Of a stretch of 64,000 nt of DNA, positions 26,061-36,145 are shown piece after piece. Each line of letters begins with the position of its first letter. Within the stretch, counting starts at the first letter, position 1. The stretch is from Asticcacaulis sp. (GTDB taxonomy: Bacteria > Pseudomonadota > Alphaproteobacteria > Caulobacterales > Caulobacteraceae). The stretch spans positions 1,358,001 through 1,422,000 of the forward strand of contig JANQAC010000002.1 in NCBI GenBank assembly GCA_024707255.1, read 5' to 3'. The notes below the pieces were generated by a model. The model was not told where the DNA came from. It saw nothing but the letters and a program-made list of their open reading frames with translations, and ran no database searches. The translations under genes and the position numbers were made by a program.

Positions 26061-26089
26061 TTGACAGCGGCCACGCTTCATCTTATGGC
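26061..26089 (+). promoter_or_regulatory. Sigma-70-like promoter, possibly giving a leaderless mRNA
   Basis: TTGACA (26061-26066), a 17-base spacer and TATGGC (26084-26089). Transcription would start close to 26096, the ATG of the DUF2946 gene, and no Shine-Dalgarno precedes that ATG. Confidence 0.35.
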
Positions 26090-26095
26090 GCAAAT

Positions 26096-26509
26096 ATGGC
26101 CCTGACCTTTTCCACAGGCAAGACACCCCGCGATTCAGAAGTCCGCTTCTGGACGCTGCTCGCCGTGGTCATGGCCCTGCTCACGCAGATCCTGTTCCCG
26201 CCGCAGGTCATGGCCATGCCTTCAGCGCATGGTGTGCAGATGGTGCTGTGTACGTCCGGCATGGATAGCCAGCCGATCATTGACAAGGTGGTCATCAAGT
26301 CGCCTGTCAAGAAGCCGGGCCTGGCCGGCCTGAAGTGCGCACAGTGCGTGCTGGCCTCCATTACGGCCATCACCACGCCGCAGCCGATTTTCCAGCCAGC
26401 CGTCTACGAAATCTCTCACGCCGATTTCGCGCCTTCCAGCCGCCGCAGCCCAATTAAGGCGCGCGCCCCGCCTCGTCCGCATTCCTGCGGCCCTCCGTCT
26501 GAAATCTGA
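26096..26509 (+). CDS. DUF2946-family membrane/periplasmic protein
   Basis: 137 residues. One hydrophobic N-terminal segment (FWTLLAVVMALLTQILFPPQVMAM) is followed by the DUF2946 pattern VQMVLCTSGM and a later C-A-Q-C pair (LKCAQCVLA) that could bind metal. DUF2946 genes usually sit beside TonB-dependent receptors and PepSY proteins, as here (receptor at 26578, PepSY at 28858), suggesting a shared role in copper or iron handling. The exact function of the family is not established. The C-terminus is basic and proline-rich. Confidence 0.75.
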   Translation: MALTFSTGKTPRDSEVRFWTLLAVVMALLTQILFPPQVMAMPSAHGVQMVLCTSGMDSQPIIDKVVIKSPVKKPGLAGLKCAQCVLASITAITTPQPIFQPAVYEISHADFAPSSRRSPIKARAPPRPHSCGPPSEI

Positions 26510-26577
26510 TTCCCGAAAGCACACTCGCTGGCAGTTTCGCCGGCGTACCCTTTTGCCTGTTTCAGACGGTTAAAATC

Positions 26578-28854
26578 ATGAAAATCAATGCGTCCAAAGC
26601 GCTCATCGCCGCGCTCATCGCCTCTGCCTCCCTGCTGCCTTTCCTACCCTTCGTCGCTCATGCGGAAACGGCCGACGCCGAAACTGGCGACATGCCAAAA
26701 GAAGTCATCGTCGTCGGCCAGAAAAACGCCCCGATCACCGTTGTGCCACGCGGTTTGTCGGTCTCTCTCGGCCACGAACAGTTCGACGCCATCAACGCCA
26801 TCAATGTCGAAGACCTGATGAAATATGCGCCGAACTTCTTCGTGCGCAAACGCTTTGTCGGTGATGACAACGCCGTGGTCGCCCTGCGCGGCGCAAACAC
26901 GGTTCAGAGCGCCCGTACGCTCGTGCTGGTAGATGGTTATGTTGTCTCCAACTTCCTCGGCAACCGCTACGATTATCCGCCGAAATGGAATGTGGTCGGG
27001 CCGGCTGAAATCCGCCAGTTCGATATCGTCTACGGGCCCTATTCGGCGCATTACGGCGGCAATTCGATGGGCGGCGTGGTCTCGATCACCACGGAAACAC
27101 CAAAGAAGACCGACATGTACGGCTCCGTGCAGGCATTCACTATGCCGTTCAGGGAATATGGTTTCGACCAGACATTCAGCGGCTATTCGGTTGAAGGCGG
27201 GCTGGATTACAAGGCGAAGACTTCCGGTTGGTCGGCGCGCGCCTCGTTCCGCCATTTCGAGAATACCGGCCAGTCCATGACCTATAACCTGCTGGCCAAA
27301 TCGAGCACGGCCGGCACCTATACCCCCGTGACCGGCGCCTATGTCGATGATCGTCTGGCCACGCCCGTTTTCGGCGCCGCCTCACCGGTAGATGTCACCC
27401 AGGACCAGGCCCGTCTGCGTGTCGGTTATGCCTGGGATAATGGCTGGAAGCTCGATGCGCTGGCCATGCTGTGGCAAACAAAACAAAATCTCGACAATCC
27501 GGTCTCCTGGCTGGTTGATGCCAATGGCAACACCGTCCTGCCCACTGCCGCCGGCACCAAGGTCAGTTTCAATGGCGTCAACTATGTCGCCAAGGGCACC
27601 ACATATTCCGGCATGGACCGCCTTGAGACCCTGACGGGCCTGCGCCTCTCCGGAAACTGGAGCGGCTGGGACGTATCGGCCAACCTGTCACATTACGATA
27701 TCGGCAAGTGGCAAAGCCGCACCTCATTGGATCTGGTCAGCGCCGCCGGCCAGCGGACGCTTTACAACCACCCTGGCTGGTGGACCTTCGATGGCACGAT
27801 CGAACAGACACTCGGCCGTCATGATCTGGCTTTTGGTGTGACCTCCAACCTCTACCAGACCGATGCCAGCACCTATAATACAAGCCAATGGCGCACGGCC
27901 ACCGATCCGGTTTTTGCCTCGCGCACCCTGGGCAAGACGTCGATTACCGGCATCTTTGCTGAAGATGCCATTGACTTGGGCCGCGCTGTCCTGACCCTCG
28001 GCGGTCGTTATGACGACTGGCGCGCTTTTGACGGCGGCATCAGCTCGGGCGGGGCGCTGCAATATTACCCGGATCGTCATGACAGCGCCTTTTCCCCCAA
28101 GGCCAGCCTGCAGGGCGACGTCGGCCCCTATAATTTGCAACTGAGCCTGGGCACAGCCACACGCTTCCCCACGGTCGGCGAACTGTTCCAGGGCAAGATC
28201 AATGCCGGTCAGACCACCATCGACCCCACCAGCTTCGATCCAAACCTCAAACCGGAAGTCTCACACGATATCAGCCTGATTGCCCGGCGGCACTTTGATC
28301 GCATTACCCTGACCGGCAGCCTGTTCAACCAGTCGATTGATGACGCCATCTTCAGCTATCAGGGTATCCTCGACGACGGCACGGTGGTCTCGCGTTACCA
28401 GAATATCGACCGTATGAACCAGTCTGGTGTCGAACTGATTTTCGAATCGCACGACCTGCTCATTAATGGCCTGACGATCGAAGCCAGCACCTCCTGGATG
28501 GATGCCCGCACCGAAAAGAACAGCACCGCGCCGAGTTCCGAAGGCGTGCAGTTCCCTCGCATTCCGAAATGGCGCAGTAACGGCAATCTGCGCTACGCCT
28601 TCACGCCAAAGCTGAAAGCCTCCATCGGCTGGCGTTATGGTTCACGGCCCAATTCCGACCTGTTCGGCCTGGTGCGCGGCGATGCCTATGGCTACCAAAC
28701 GGAGTATTTTTTCCTCGATACGCGCATCAGCTATGACCTGACCAAGGCCACGCAGATCAGCTTCGGCGTAGATAACGCCAATAACGATCAGGCCTATGTG
28801 TCGCACCCCATGCCGCAACGCAGCTACATGCTGGAACTGAAGTATCGGAACTAA
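26578..28854 (+). CDS. TonB-dependent outer-membrane receptor
   Basis: 758 residues. A signal peptide (AALIASASLLPFLPFVAHAE), a TonB-box-like region with EVIVVGQ, a plug domain (NVEDLMKYAPNFFV, VALRGAN, VLVDGYVVSNF, IVYGPYSAHYGGNSMGGVVSI) and a beta-barrel ending in an aromatic strand (SYMLELKYRN). It imports a substrate, probably a metal or metal chelate, across the outer membrane with energy from TonB. It is followed 3 bases later by a PepSY protein and preceded by DUF2946, an arrangement usual for ferric-siderophore or copper-linked receptors. I see no clear Fur or other metal box in the short gaps. Confidence 0.92.
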   Translation: MKINASKALIAALIASASLLPFLPFVAHAETADAETGDMPKEVIVVGQKNAPITVVPRGLSVSLGHEQFDAINAINVEDLMKYAPNFFVRKRFVGDDNAVVALRGANTVQSARTLVLVDGYVVSNFLGNRYDYPPKWNVVGPAEIRQFDIVYGPYSAHYGGNSMGGVVSITTETPKKTDMYGSVQAFTMPFREYGFDQTFSGYSVEGGLDYKAKTSGWSARASFRHFENTGQSMTYNLLAKSSTAGTYTPVTGAYVDDRLATPVFGAASPVDVTQDQARLRVGYAWDNGWKLDALAMLWQTKQNLDNPVSWLVDANGNTVLPTAAGTKVSFNGVNYVAKGTTYSGMDRLETLTGLRLSGNWSGWDVSANLSHYDIGKWQSRTSLDLVSAAGQRTLYNHPGWWTFDGTIEQTLGRHDLAFGVTSNLYQTDASTYNTSQWRTATDPVFASRTLGKTSITGIFAEDAIDLGRAVLTLGGRYDDWRAFDGGISSGGALQYYPDRHDSAFSPKASLQGDVGPYNLQLSLGTATRFPTVGELFQGKINAGQTTIDPTSFDPNLKPEVSHDISLIARRHFDRITLTGSLFNQSIDDAIFSYQGILDDGTVVSRYQNIDRMNQSGVELIFESHDLLINGLTIEASTSWMDARTEKNSTAPSSEGVQFPRIPKWRSNGNLRYAFTPKLKASIGWRYGSRPNSDLFGLVRGDAYGYQTEYFFLDTRISYDLTKATQISFGVDNANNDQAYVSHPMPQRSYMLELKYRN

Positions 28855-28857
28855 GGC

Positions 28858-30183
28858 ATGGAAAAAGAAAAACAAAAGGTTATCGACTATCGCATGTTCT
28901 GGCGCTGGCATTTTTATGCCGGACTGGTGTGCATACCGTTCATTATCATCCTGTCGATCACCGGCCCGATCTACCTCTTCAAACCGCAAATCGAGGCCGC
29001 CATTGATGCGAAATACGATCACCTGGCCTTTGCCGGCGCGCCGCAACCGGCGGACGCAATCGTCAAGGCCGCGGTAGCTGCCGTACCGGGTTCACGCTTC
29101 AAGGCCATCGAAGTCCGGCCGGATGCTCATGATGCTGCACGCGTCATCGTCCTCAAAGGTGATGACAAAATTCGTCTCTACGTTCATCCAAAAAGCCTGA
29201 AGATACTGAAACAAGTCCCTGAAGACGCTCGCTTTATGGAGGTCGTCAAAACCATCCATGGTGAACTGTTTGCCGGCCGTTTTGGTCAGGTCATTGTCGA
29301 ACTTGCGGCCTGCTGGGCCATCGTCATGATCCTGACGGGGCTTTACCTGTGGTGGCCGCGCGATATCAAAGGCATCGCCGGGCTGCTTTATCCTCGCCTC
29401 AATATGGGCAAGCGCATCTTCTGGCGCGATATTCATGCGGTGGTCGGCATCTATGTCTCGGCGCTGGCGCTGTTCCTGCTGCTGACTGGCCTGCCCTGGA
29501 CCTATGTCTGGGGCAATGTCTTCAAGTCTGTCCGCGCCATCGCCAGCCCGGCACCAGTGGCCCAAGCCTGGAGCCAGGGCCGCGCCGACGAGAAGAAAAT
29601 GCTGAAAGCCGAAGGCACGGTATCCACCGATCTAAGTCGGCTGGATGCCCTGCTCGATACCGCCCGCGCGCTGAACCTGCCCGCGCCGGTGACGCTTAGT
29701 GCACCAGCCAAAGGCGATACTTTATGGAAGCTGGCCTCCGATACCGGCAACCGCCCACAGCGCGTCACTATGATGATTGATCCCACCATGCTGGAGGTGA
29801 TCAGCCGCGAAAACTTTGCCGACAAGAAGCCGCTCGATCAGGCCGTGGGGTATGGAATCGCCGCCCACGAAGGCCAGTTGTTCGGTCCGCTCAACCAGGC
29901 ATTGGGCGTTCTGACGGCGCTCGGTCTGATGACCCTGTGCGTCAGTGCCGTGGTCATGTGGTGGCAGCGGCGACCTACTAACCGGCTTGGCGCGCCACAG
30001 CTTTTACCCGACGAAAAGCTGGCGCCCGGCCTGGCCCTGATCATTATCGTATTAGGTATCTTCCTGCCGGTGCTGGGCTTAAGCCTGATCGTTGTTGGCT
30101 TGCTCGAATGGTTGGTTTTACGTCGCATTCCTGCGGTGCGTGACTGGCTGGGCCTGAAAGCAAATGGGGCGTGGGGTCTGTGA
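28858..30183 (+). CDS. PepSY-associated membrane protein (likely siderophore/ferric reductase type)
   Basis: 441 residues with four or five membrane segments and PepSY domains between them: FWRWHFYAGLVCIPFIIILSITGPIYLF at the start, then ELAACWAIVMILTGLYLWWPRD, FWRDIHAVVGIYVSALALFLLLTGLPW, and a final pair near the C-terminus. The conserved membrane His residues (WHFYAG, DIHAVVG) suggest haem binding, as proposed for PepSY reductases that release iron from siderophores. It lies 3 bases after the TonB receptor gene, so it is cotranscribed. The stop codon is inside the first hairpin of the downstream terminator element. Confidence 0.87.
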   Translation: MEKEKQKVIDYRMFWRWHFYAGLVCIPFIIILSITGPIYLFKPQIEAAIDAKYDHLAFAGAPQPADAIVKAAVAAVPGSRFKAIEVRPDAHDAARVIVLKGDDKIRLYVHPKSLKILKQVPEDARFMEVVKTIHGELFAGRFGQVIVELAACWAIVMILTGLYLWWPRDIKGIAGLLYPRLNMGKRIFWRDIHAVVGIYVSALALFLLLTGLPWTYVWGNVFKSVRAIASPAPVAQAWSQGRADEKKMLKAEGTVSTDLSRLDALLDTARALNLPAPVTLSAPAKGDTLWKLASDTGNRPQRVTMMIDPTMLEVISRENFADKKPLDQAVGYGIAAHEGQLFGPLNQALGVLTALGLMTLCVSAVVMWWQRRPTNRLGAPQLLPDEKLAPGLALIIIVLGIFLPVLGLSLIVVGLLEWLVLRRIPAVRDWLGLKANGAWGL

Positions 30184-30247
30184 CCCCACAAACCTTGCCT
30201 TGTTCCAAAGAAAAACCCGGTCTTTTGGACCGGGTTTTTCTTTGGAA
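30171..30247. terminator. Hairpin plus bidirectional terminator between the PepSY gene and lpdA (element copy A)
   Basis: Hairpin GTGGGGTC-TGT-GACCCCAC (30171-30189) overlaps the stop codon of the PepSY gene. Then comes a 20-bp perfect stem, arms 30203-30222 and 30228-30247, with a 5-base loop; the arms hold A runs and T runs on both sides, so it can stop transcription from either strand. It is one of four related elements in this window. Confidence 0.85.
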
Positions 30248-30300
30248 TAGAGAAGACTTGGAGCCCCAAGAACGTTCTTTGGCCCCAAACCACATGAGTT

Positions 30301-31701
<1,401 letters not shown>

Positions 31702-31714
31702 TGTTTTCAGCTCC

Positions 31715-32965
31715 TTACGCCAACATCTTGATAGGATCTTCGATCAGCGGCTTGAAGGCGCTGATGAACTTGGCGCCAATCGAGCCATCGACGACGCGGT
31801 GATCGCAGGTCAGGGTCACCGACATGACCGTGGCCACGGTGAGTTGTCCGTTCTTCACGACCGGGCGTTGCTCACCCGCGCCGACCGACATGATGCAGCC
31901 CTGCGGCTCATTGAGGATAGAGGTGAAGGTCTTGATACCAAACATGCCGAGGTTGGACACCGAGAAAGTGCCGCCCTGGAATTCTTCCGGCTTAAGCTTG
32001 CGCTCACGCGCGCGTTGCGCCAAATCCTTCATTTCCTTCGATATCTGCGCCAGCGACTTGGTCTCGGCCTTGCGTACGATCGGGGTGATCAGGCCGCCAT
32101 CGATCGCCACGGCCACGGCCACATCGGCGTTATGGTGCATGGCGATGCCTTCAGGCGTATAGCTGGCATTGGCTTCAGGCACTTGCTTAAGTGCCAGGGC
32201 TACCGCCTTGATAATCATGTCGTTTACCGAGACCTTCACGCCCTGAGATTCCAGCGCTGTGTTGATCTTGGTGCGCGCCGCCAGCAAGTTGTCAAGTTCG
32301 ATATCGACGGTCAGCGGGAAGTGCGGGATGTCGCGGAACGACTCGGTCATGCGGCGGGCAATGACCTTGCGCATGTTGTCGAGCGGCACGAGATCGTAGG
32401 AACCGGCCGGAATGCCCAGTTGCTCCAGCGATTGCACCTTGCGCGGTTCAGCGGTCGGGGCAGATGCAGCAGGTGCCGCCTTGCCCGTACCACCAGCCAG
32501 AGCGGCTTCAATATCGCGCTTGATTACGCGGCCATGCGGACCAGACCCCGGAATGGCCTTCAGGTCGAGCTTGTTAATCTCGGCCAGGCGGCGGGCCAGC
32601 GGCGAAGCGGCCACGCGCGCACCAGAGGCGGCAGGCGCAGCGGCCACTGGCGCGGCGACCACGGGTGCCGGAGCAGCAGCAGCCTTGGGCGCTTCCACAG
32701 CCGCGGCCTTCGGCGCCGGTGCAGCCGCATCCCCAGACAGGCGGGCGATCGGGGTATTGACCTTCACGCCTTCGGTGCCAGCCTCGACGAAGATAGCCTC
32801 AATCGTGCCTTCATCGACGGCCTCGACTTCCATTGTCGCCTTGTCGGTTTCGATTTCCGCGATCACGTCGCCGGCGGAGACAGTGTCTCCCACCTTGACG
32901 TGCCACTTGGCCAGAATGCCCTCTTCCATCGTAGGAGACAGGGCCGGCATCAGGATATCAGTCAT
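31715..32965 (-). CDS. pdhC: Pyruvate dehydrogenase E2, dihydrolipoamide acetyltransferase
   Basis: 416 residues. One lipoyl domain (about 1-78, with the lipoylated Lys in [12 protein letters not shown]), an Ala/Pro linker, a subunit-binding domain ([35 protein letters not shown]), and the catalytic acetyltransferase domain ending with the [13 protein letters not shown] motif (catalytic His and Asp). It transfers the acetyl group to CoA and forms the core of the complex. The first 78 residues are nearly identical to those of pdhB. Confidence 0.97.
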   Translation of the reverse strand: MTDILMPALSPTMEEGILAKWHVKVGDTVSAGDVIAEIETDKATMEVEAVDEGTIEAIFVEAGTEGVKVNTPIARLSGDAAAPAPKAAAVEAPKAAAAPAPVVAAPVAAAPAASGARVAASPLARRLAEINKLDLKAIPGSGPHGRVIKRDIEAALAGGTGKAAPAASAPTAEPRKVQSLEQLGIPAGSYDLVPLDNMRKVIARRMTESFRDIPHFPLTVDIELDNLLAARTKINTALESQGVKVSVNDMIIKAVALALKQVPEANASYTPEGIAMHHNADVAVAVAIDGGLITPIVRKAETKSLAQISKEMKDLAQRARERKLKPEEFQGGTFSVSNLGMFGIKTFTSILNEPQGCIMSVGAGEQRPVVKNGQLTVATVMSVTLTCDHRVVDGSIGAKFISAFKPLIEDPIKMLA

Positions 32966-33017
32966 GCTGGGCTTCCCTTACTTGTACGAGACTTGGCGGA
33001 CGGCGGCGATGATCTTT

Positions 33018-34352
33018 TCAACGCTGGGGACCGTCATGGCTTCCGAGGTTGGCGGCGTAAGGCATCGGCACATCTTCCTGGTGGACGCGGGCCGGTGGGG
33101 CATCGAGATCATCGAAAGCCTCGGCCGTGACGCGGGCGGCGACTTCGGCGCCGATGCCGCAGGGGCCCCAGCCCTCTTCGACCGTGACCAGACGGTTGGT
33201 CTTGCGGACCGAAGCGACGACGGTATCGGTATCGAGCGGACGCAGGGTGCGCAGGTTGACGACTTCCGCATCGATACCCTCGGCTGCCAGTTGCTCGGCG
33301 GCCTTCAGGGCGAAGCCGACCATGCGCGAGTGCGCGACGATGGTGACGTCCTTGCCTTCCTTCTGGATCTTGGCCTTGCCGATCGGCAGGACGAAATCCT
33401 CGATTTCCGGCAGGTCGAACTCGTTGCCGTACATCATCTCGTGTTCGAGGAAGACGACCGGGTTCGGATCGCGGATGGCCGCCTTGAGCAGGCCCTTGGC
33501 ATCGGCCGCGTCATACGGCGCAATGACCTTCAGGCCCGGCACGTTGGCGTACCACGACGAATAGTCATGGCTATGCTGGGCGGCGACGCGCGAAGCGGCG
33601 CCGTTCGGACCGCGGAAGACGATCGACGACTTGATCTGACCGCCGGACATATAGAGGGTCTTGGCCGACGAATTGATAATGTGATCAATGGCCTGCATGG
33701 CGAAGTTAAACGTCATGAACTCGATAATCGGTTTCAGGCCGGCCATGGCGGCGCCCGAACCGATACCGGCAAAGCCCATTTCGGTGATCGGGGTATCGAT
33801 GACGCGGCGGTCACCGAACTCTTCCAGCAGGTTGCGGGAAACCTTGTAGGCGCCCTGGTACTGCGCCACTTCCTCGCCCATCAGGAAGACCTTGTCGTCG
33901 CGGCGCATTTCCTCGGCGATGGCGTCGCGCAGGGCGTCACGGACGGTGATCTTGACGGTCGGCGTGCCTTCCGGCCACTCTGGTTGAGAAATGGCCGGCA
34001 GCGATTCCACCGGCGCGGCGGCGGGCTTGGCAGCGGCTGGAGCAGAAACCGGTGCCGCTTGAGGCGCCTCAGCGGCAACAGGCGCGGGCGAGTTTTGCCT
34101 GGTGGCGCTTGCCACCCCACCTTCGAGACGGGCAATCGGCGTATTGACCTTGACACCTTCGGTGCCGGCATCAACCAGCAGGGCTTCGATCTTGCCTTCA
34201 TCGACGGCTTCGACTTCCATCGTCGCCTTGTCGGTTTCGATTTCGGCGATCACATCGCCGGCGGATACAGTGTCGCCAACCTTGACGAGCCACTTGGCGA
34301 GCGTGCCCTCTTCCATGGTCGGAGAGAGCGCGGGCATGAGAATATCAGTCAT
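33018..34352 (-). CDS. pdhB: Pyruvate dehydrogenase E1 beta with N-terminal lipoyl domain (C-terminus frame-shifted)
   Basis: 444 residues as read. A lipoyl domain (about 1-78, DKATMEVEA) and an Ala/Pro linker precede a transketolase-like E1 beta domain ([34 protein letters not shown], and [15 protein letters not shown]). E1 beta carrying its own lipoyl domain is usual in alphaproteobacteria. The last conserved words are MPYAANL; then the frame gives GSHDGPQR and stops. Skipping one base at 33043-33044 (CC on the plus strand) restores [21 protein letters not shown] and a stop at 32978, as in relatives. So the natural gene spans 32978-34352, with one extra base here; a sequence error is likely, because this is a central enzyme. 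Confidence 0.93.
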   Translation of the reverse strand: MTDILMPALSPTMEEGTLAKWLVKVGDTVSAGDVIAEIETDKATMEVEAVDEGKIEALLVDAGTEGVKVNTPIARLEGGVASATRQNSPAPVAAEAPQAAPVSAPAAAKPAAAPVESLPAISQPEWPEGTPTVKITVRDALRDAIAEEMRRDDKVFLMGEEVAQYQGAYKVSRNLLEEFGDRRVIDTPITEMGFAGIGSGAAMAGLKPIIEFMTFNFAMQAIDHIINSSAKTLYMSGGQIKSSIVFRGPNGAASRVAAQHSHDYSSWYANVPGLKVIAPYDAADAKGLLKAAIRDPNPVVFLEHEMMYGNEFDLPEIEDFVLPIGKAKIQKEGKDVTIVAHSRMVGFALKAAEQLAAEGIDAEVVNLRTLRPLDTDTVVASVRKTNRLVTVEEGWGPCGIGAEVAARVTAEAFDDLDAPPARVHQEDVPMPYAANLGSHDGPQR

Positions 34353-34358
34353 CTGGGA

Positions 34359-35375
34359 TTATGCCTCAAGATAAACGTCGGTATACAGTTCGGACGGATC
34401 GGGTTCCGGGCTCGTCTGGGCGAAATCGACCGCTTCCAGCACAATGGCTTTCACATCGTTATCGATCGCCTTGATCTCGTCCTCGGCCACGCCGGCCTGT
34501 TGCAGCATGGTCTTGATGTGGTCGATCGGGTCGCGGGTCGCCTTGACCTCATCGACCTCGTCCTTGGAACGGTACTTGGCCGGATCGGACATCGAGTGAC
34601 CACGATAGCGGTAGGTCTTCATTTCGAGGATGTACGGGCCCTTGCCGGAGCGGGCGTGCTCGGCGGCGCGCTCGGCGGCGTCCTTCACCGCGAAGACGTC
34701 CATGCCGTCCACCGTCTCGCCGGGGATGCCGAACGAGGCGCCGCGTTGCGACAGGTTGACCGTGGCAGAGGCGCGGGCCAGCGAGGTGCCCATGGCGTAT
34801 TCGTTGTTTTCGATTACATACACGACCGGCAGCTTCCAGAGCTGGGCCATGTTGAAGGACTCGTAAACCTGGCCCTGGTTAGCCGCGCCGTCACCGAAAT
34901 AGGTGAAGGAGACATTGCCGTTCTGACGATAGAAGTCAGCAAAGGCCAGGCCCGTGCCAAGCGAAACCTGGGCGCCCACAATGCCGTGGCCGCCGAAGAA
35001 GCCGGCTTCGATGTCGAACATGTGCATCGAACCGCCCTTGCCCTTGGAAGAGCCGCCGATCCGGCCGGTCAGTTCCGCCATGACTTCTCTGGGATCCATG
35101 CCGGCGGCCAGCATGTGGCCGTGGTCGCGGTAGCCGGTGATGACCTGGTCGCCCTTTTCAGCGGCGGCATACATGCCAACGGCGACGGCTTCCTGGCCGA
35201 TATAGAGGTGGCAGAAACCACCGATCAGACCCATGCCGTAGAGTTGGCCGGCGCGCTCTTCAAAGCGGCGGATCAGCACCATTTCCCGGTAATATTTCAG
35301 CAGGTCGTCTTTGGAGACATTGCTCAGCTTCTTGCCAGTATCGGTTTTGCTGTCTTTCTGGGCGGCACGCGCCAT
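34359..35375 (-). CDS. pdhA: Pyruvate dehydrogenase E1 alpha
   Basis: 338 residues. The thiamine diphosphate-binding subunit that decarboxylates pyruvate. The ThDP/Mg motif GDGAANQGQVYESFNMAQLWKLPVVYVIENN and the phosphorylation-loop region YRYRGHSMSDPAKYR are present. Start chosen at ATG 35375 because GGGAG lies 6 bases before it; an ATG at 35381 directly abuts that site, and the frame opens at 35393 with TTG. It is the first gene of the pdh operon; the stop is 6 bases from the pdhB start. Confidence 0.96.
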   Translation of the reverse strand: MARAAQKDSKTDTGKKLSNVSKDDLLKYYREMVLIRRFEERAGQLYGMGLIGGFCHLYIGQEAVAVGMYAAAEKGDQVITGYRDHGHMLAAGMDPREVMAELTGRIGGSSKGKGGSMHMFDIEAGFFGGHGIVGAQVSLGTGLAFADFYRQNGNVSFTYFGDGAANQGQVYESFNMAQLWKLPVVYVIENNEYAMGTSLARASATVNLSQRGASFGIPGETVDGMDVFAVKDAAERAAEHARSGKGPYILEMKTYRYRGHSMSDPAKYRSKDEVDEVKATRDPIDHIKTMLQQAGVAEDEIKAIDNDVKAIVLEAVDFAQTSPEPDPSELYTDVYLEA

Positions 35376-35526
35376 GGACATCTCCCATAACAAAAACTAC
35401 GGCCGATTTATATCCGGCCTTGAAACATAGCGGCCCTCTGCACTCGCGCGGAAAGCCCGGCGCAGCAAATCAAAGGCTCCCCTCCTTTATGAGAAGCCTG
35501 CCTTCGCGTAAAGGGCTAAAGAAAGG

Positions 35527-35841
35527 TCAGGAGTTAGCGTTCTGAACGATCGGGCCACGGATAACGTAGGCTTTCGGCTCGGAAAGACCCAGCAATACGC
35601 GGGCACGCTCTTCAAGTAAATCTTTTGACAAATTATCCGTGCGCAAGTATTTGGCGCGCGCTTCAAGATCAGCGCGTTCAGTTTTAAGCTGTGCAAGCTG
35701 CTGCTCTTTAACCACCATCTCGTGGTTACGCGCTTCCTGGGAAAAGAAACCCTTATCACCCGTCAGGTACTGAACGCATACATAGGTCAGTACAAGCGTA
35801 ATTATGGCGGTAGGCAGGTATGGCCTCAGACGAAAAAACAC
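35527..35841 (-). CDS. ftsB: FtsB/DivIC septum-formation initiator
   Basis: 104 residues: a short cytoplasmic tail, one membrane segment (AIITLVLTYVCVQYLTG), and a coiled coil (about 42-70, KEQQLAQLKTERADLEARAKYL) followed by the DivIC-type turn LGLSEPKAYVIRG. It links FtsL and FtsQ in the divisome. The position between eno and pdhA is the standard alphaproteobacterial order, but here two insertion sequences now separate it from eno. A CtrA-like site lies 60 bases upstream. Confidence 0.88.
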   Translation of the reverse strand: MFFRLRPYLPTAIITLVLTYVCVQYLTGDKGFFSQEARNHEMVVKEQQLAQLKTERADLEARAKYLRTDNLSKDLLEERARVLLGLSEPKAYVIRGPIVQNANS

Positions 35842-36145
35842 TACTCAAGCCCCTTCTGGACTGCGGCAACACGTAATGGCCTTTTTTGAGCCTTCGCGGT
35901 TAACATAGTGTTACGAAACATGTCGGGGCACACATAAGAATTTATCACTGATGCTTTTGAAAAATCAGACTTATCACGGCGTTTTTATCTTTGTTGTCAA
36001 AATGTGAGTGCCCGCATGTGCAAGTACCGATGTTGATGACAGAAAGCGCCGCCGGACGCGTATGCAGGATACGCGAAAAAGGGTTAACGAAGGCTGAGTT
36101 TTTCACCCTAGACTTACGGGCAACTGTGTTTGAGTGTGGCGCGGA
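35842..36145. other. Gap between ftsB and the IS110 transposase
   Basis: No convincing gene in 304 bases. It holds the ftsB promoter region, with TTAA-CATAGTG-TTAC (35900-35914), one base from the CtrA consensus TTAA-N7-TTAA. The right part (from about 36119) is probably the 3' end of the IS110 element: a hairpin, GGCGCGGATC with GATCTGCGCC (36138-36162), covers the transposase stop. Confidence 0.5.

Noticed and set aside
30228..30300. A second GTGGGGTC hairpin expected after the terminator of copy A
   Set aside because: The DNA holds only an imperfect AAGAACGTTCTT palindrome here, so copy A has just one short hairpin.
31799..33130. A 443-codon plus-strand frame across pdhC
   Set aside because: Antisense shadow; low-complexity Arg/His/Gly composition without a recognisable domain.
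32412..35390. A 992-codon open frame on the plus strand opposite pdhA, pdhB and pdhC
   Set aside because: It is a high-GC shadow of three well-conserved genes on the other strand; its translation is rich in Arg, His and Gly and shows no domain.
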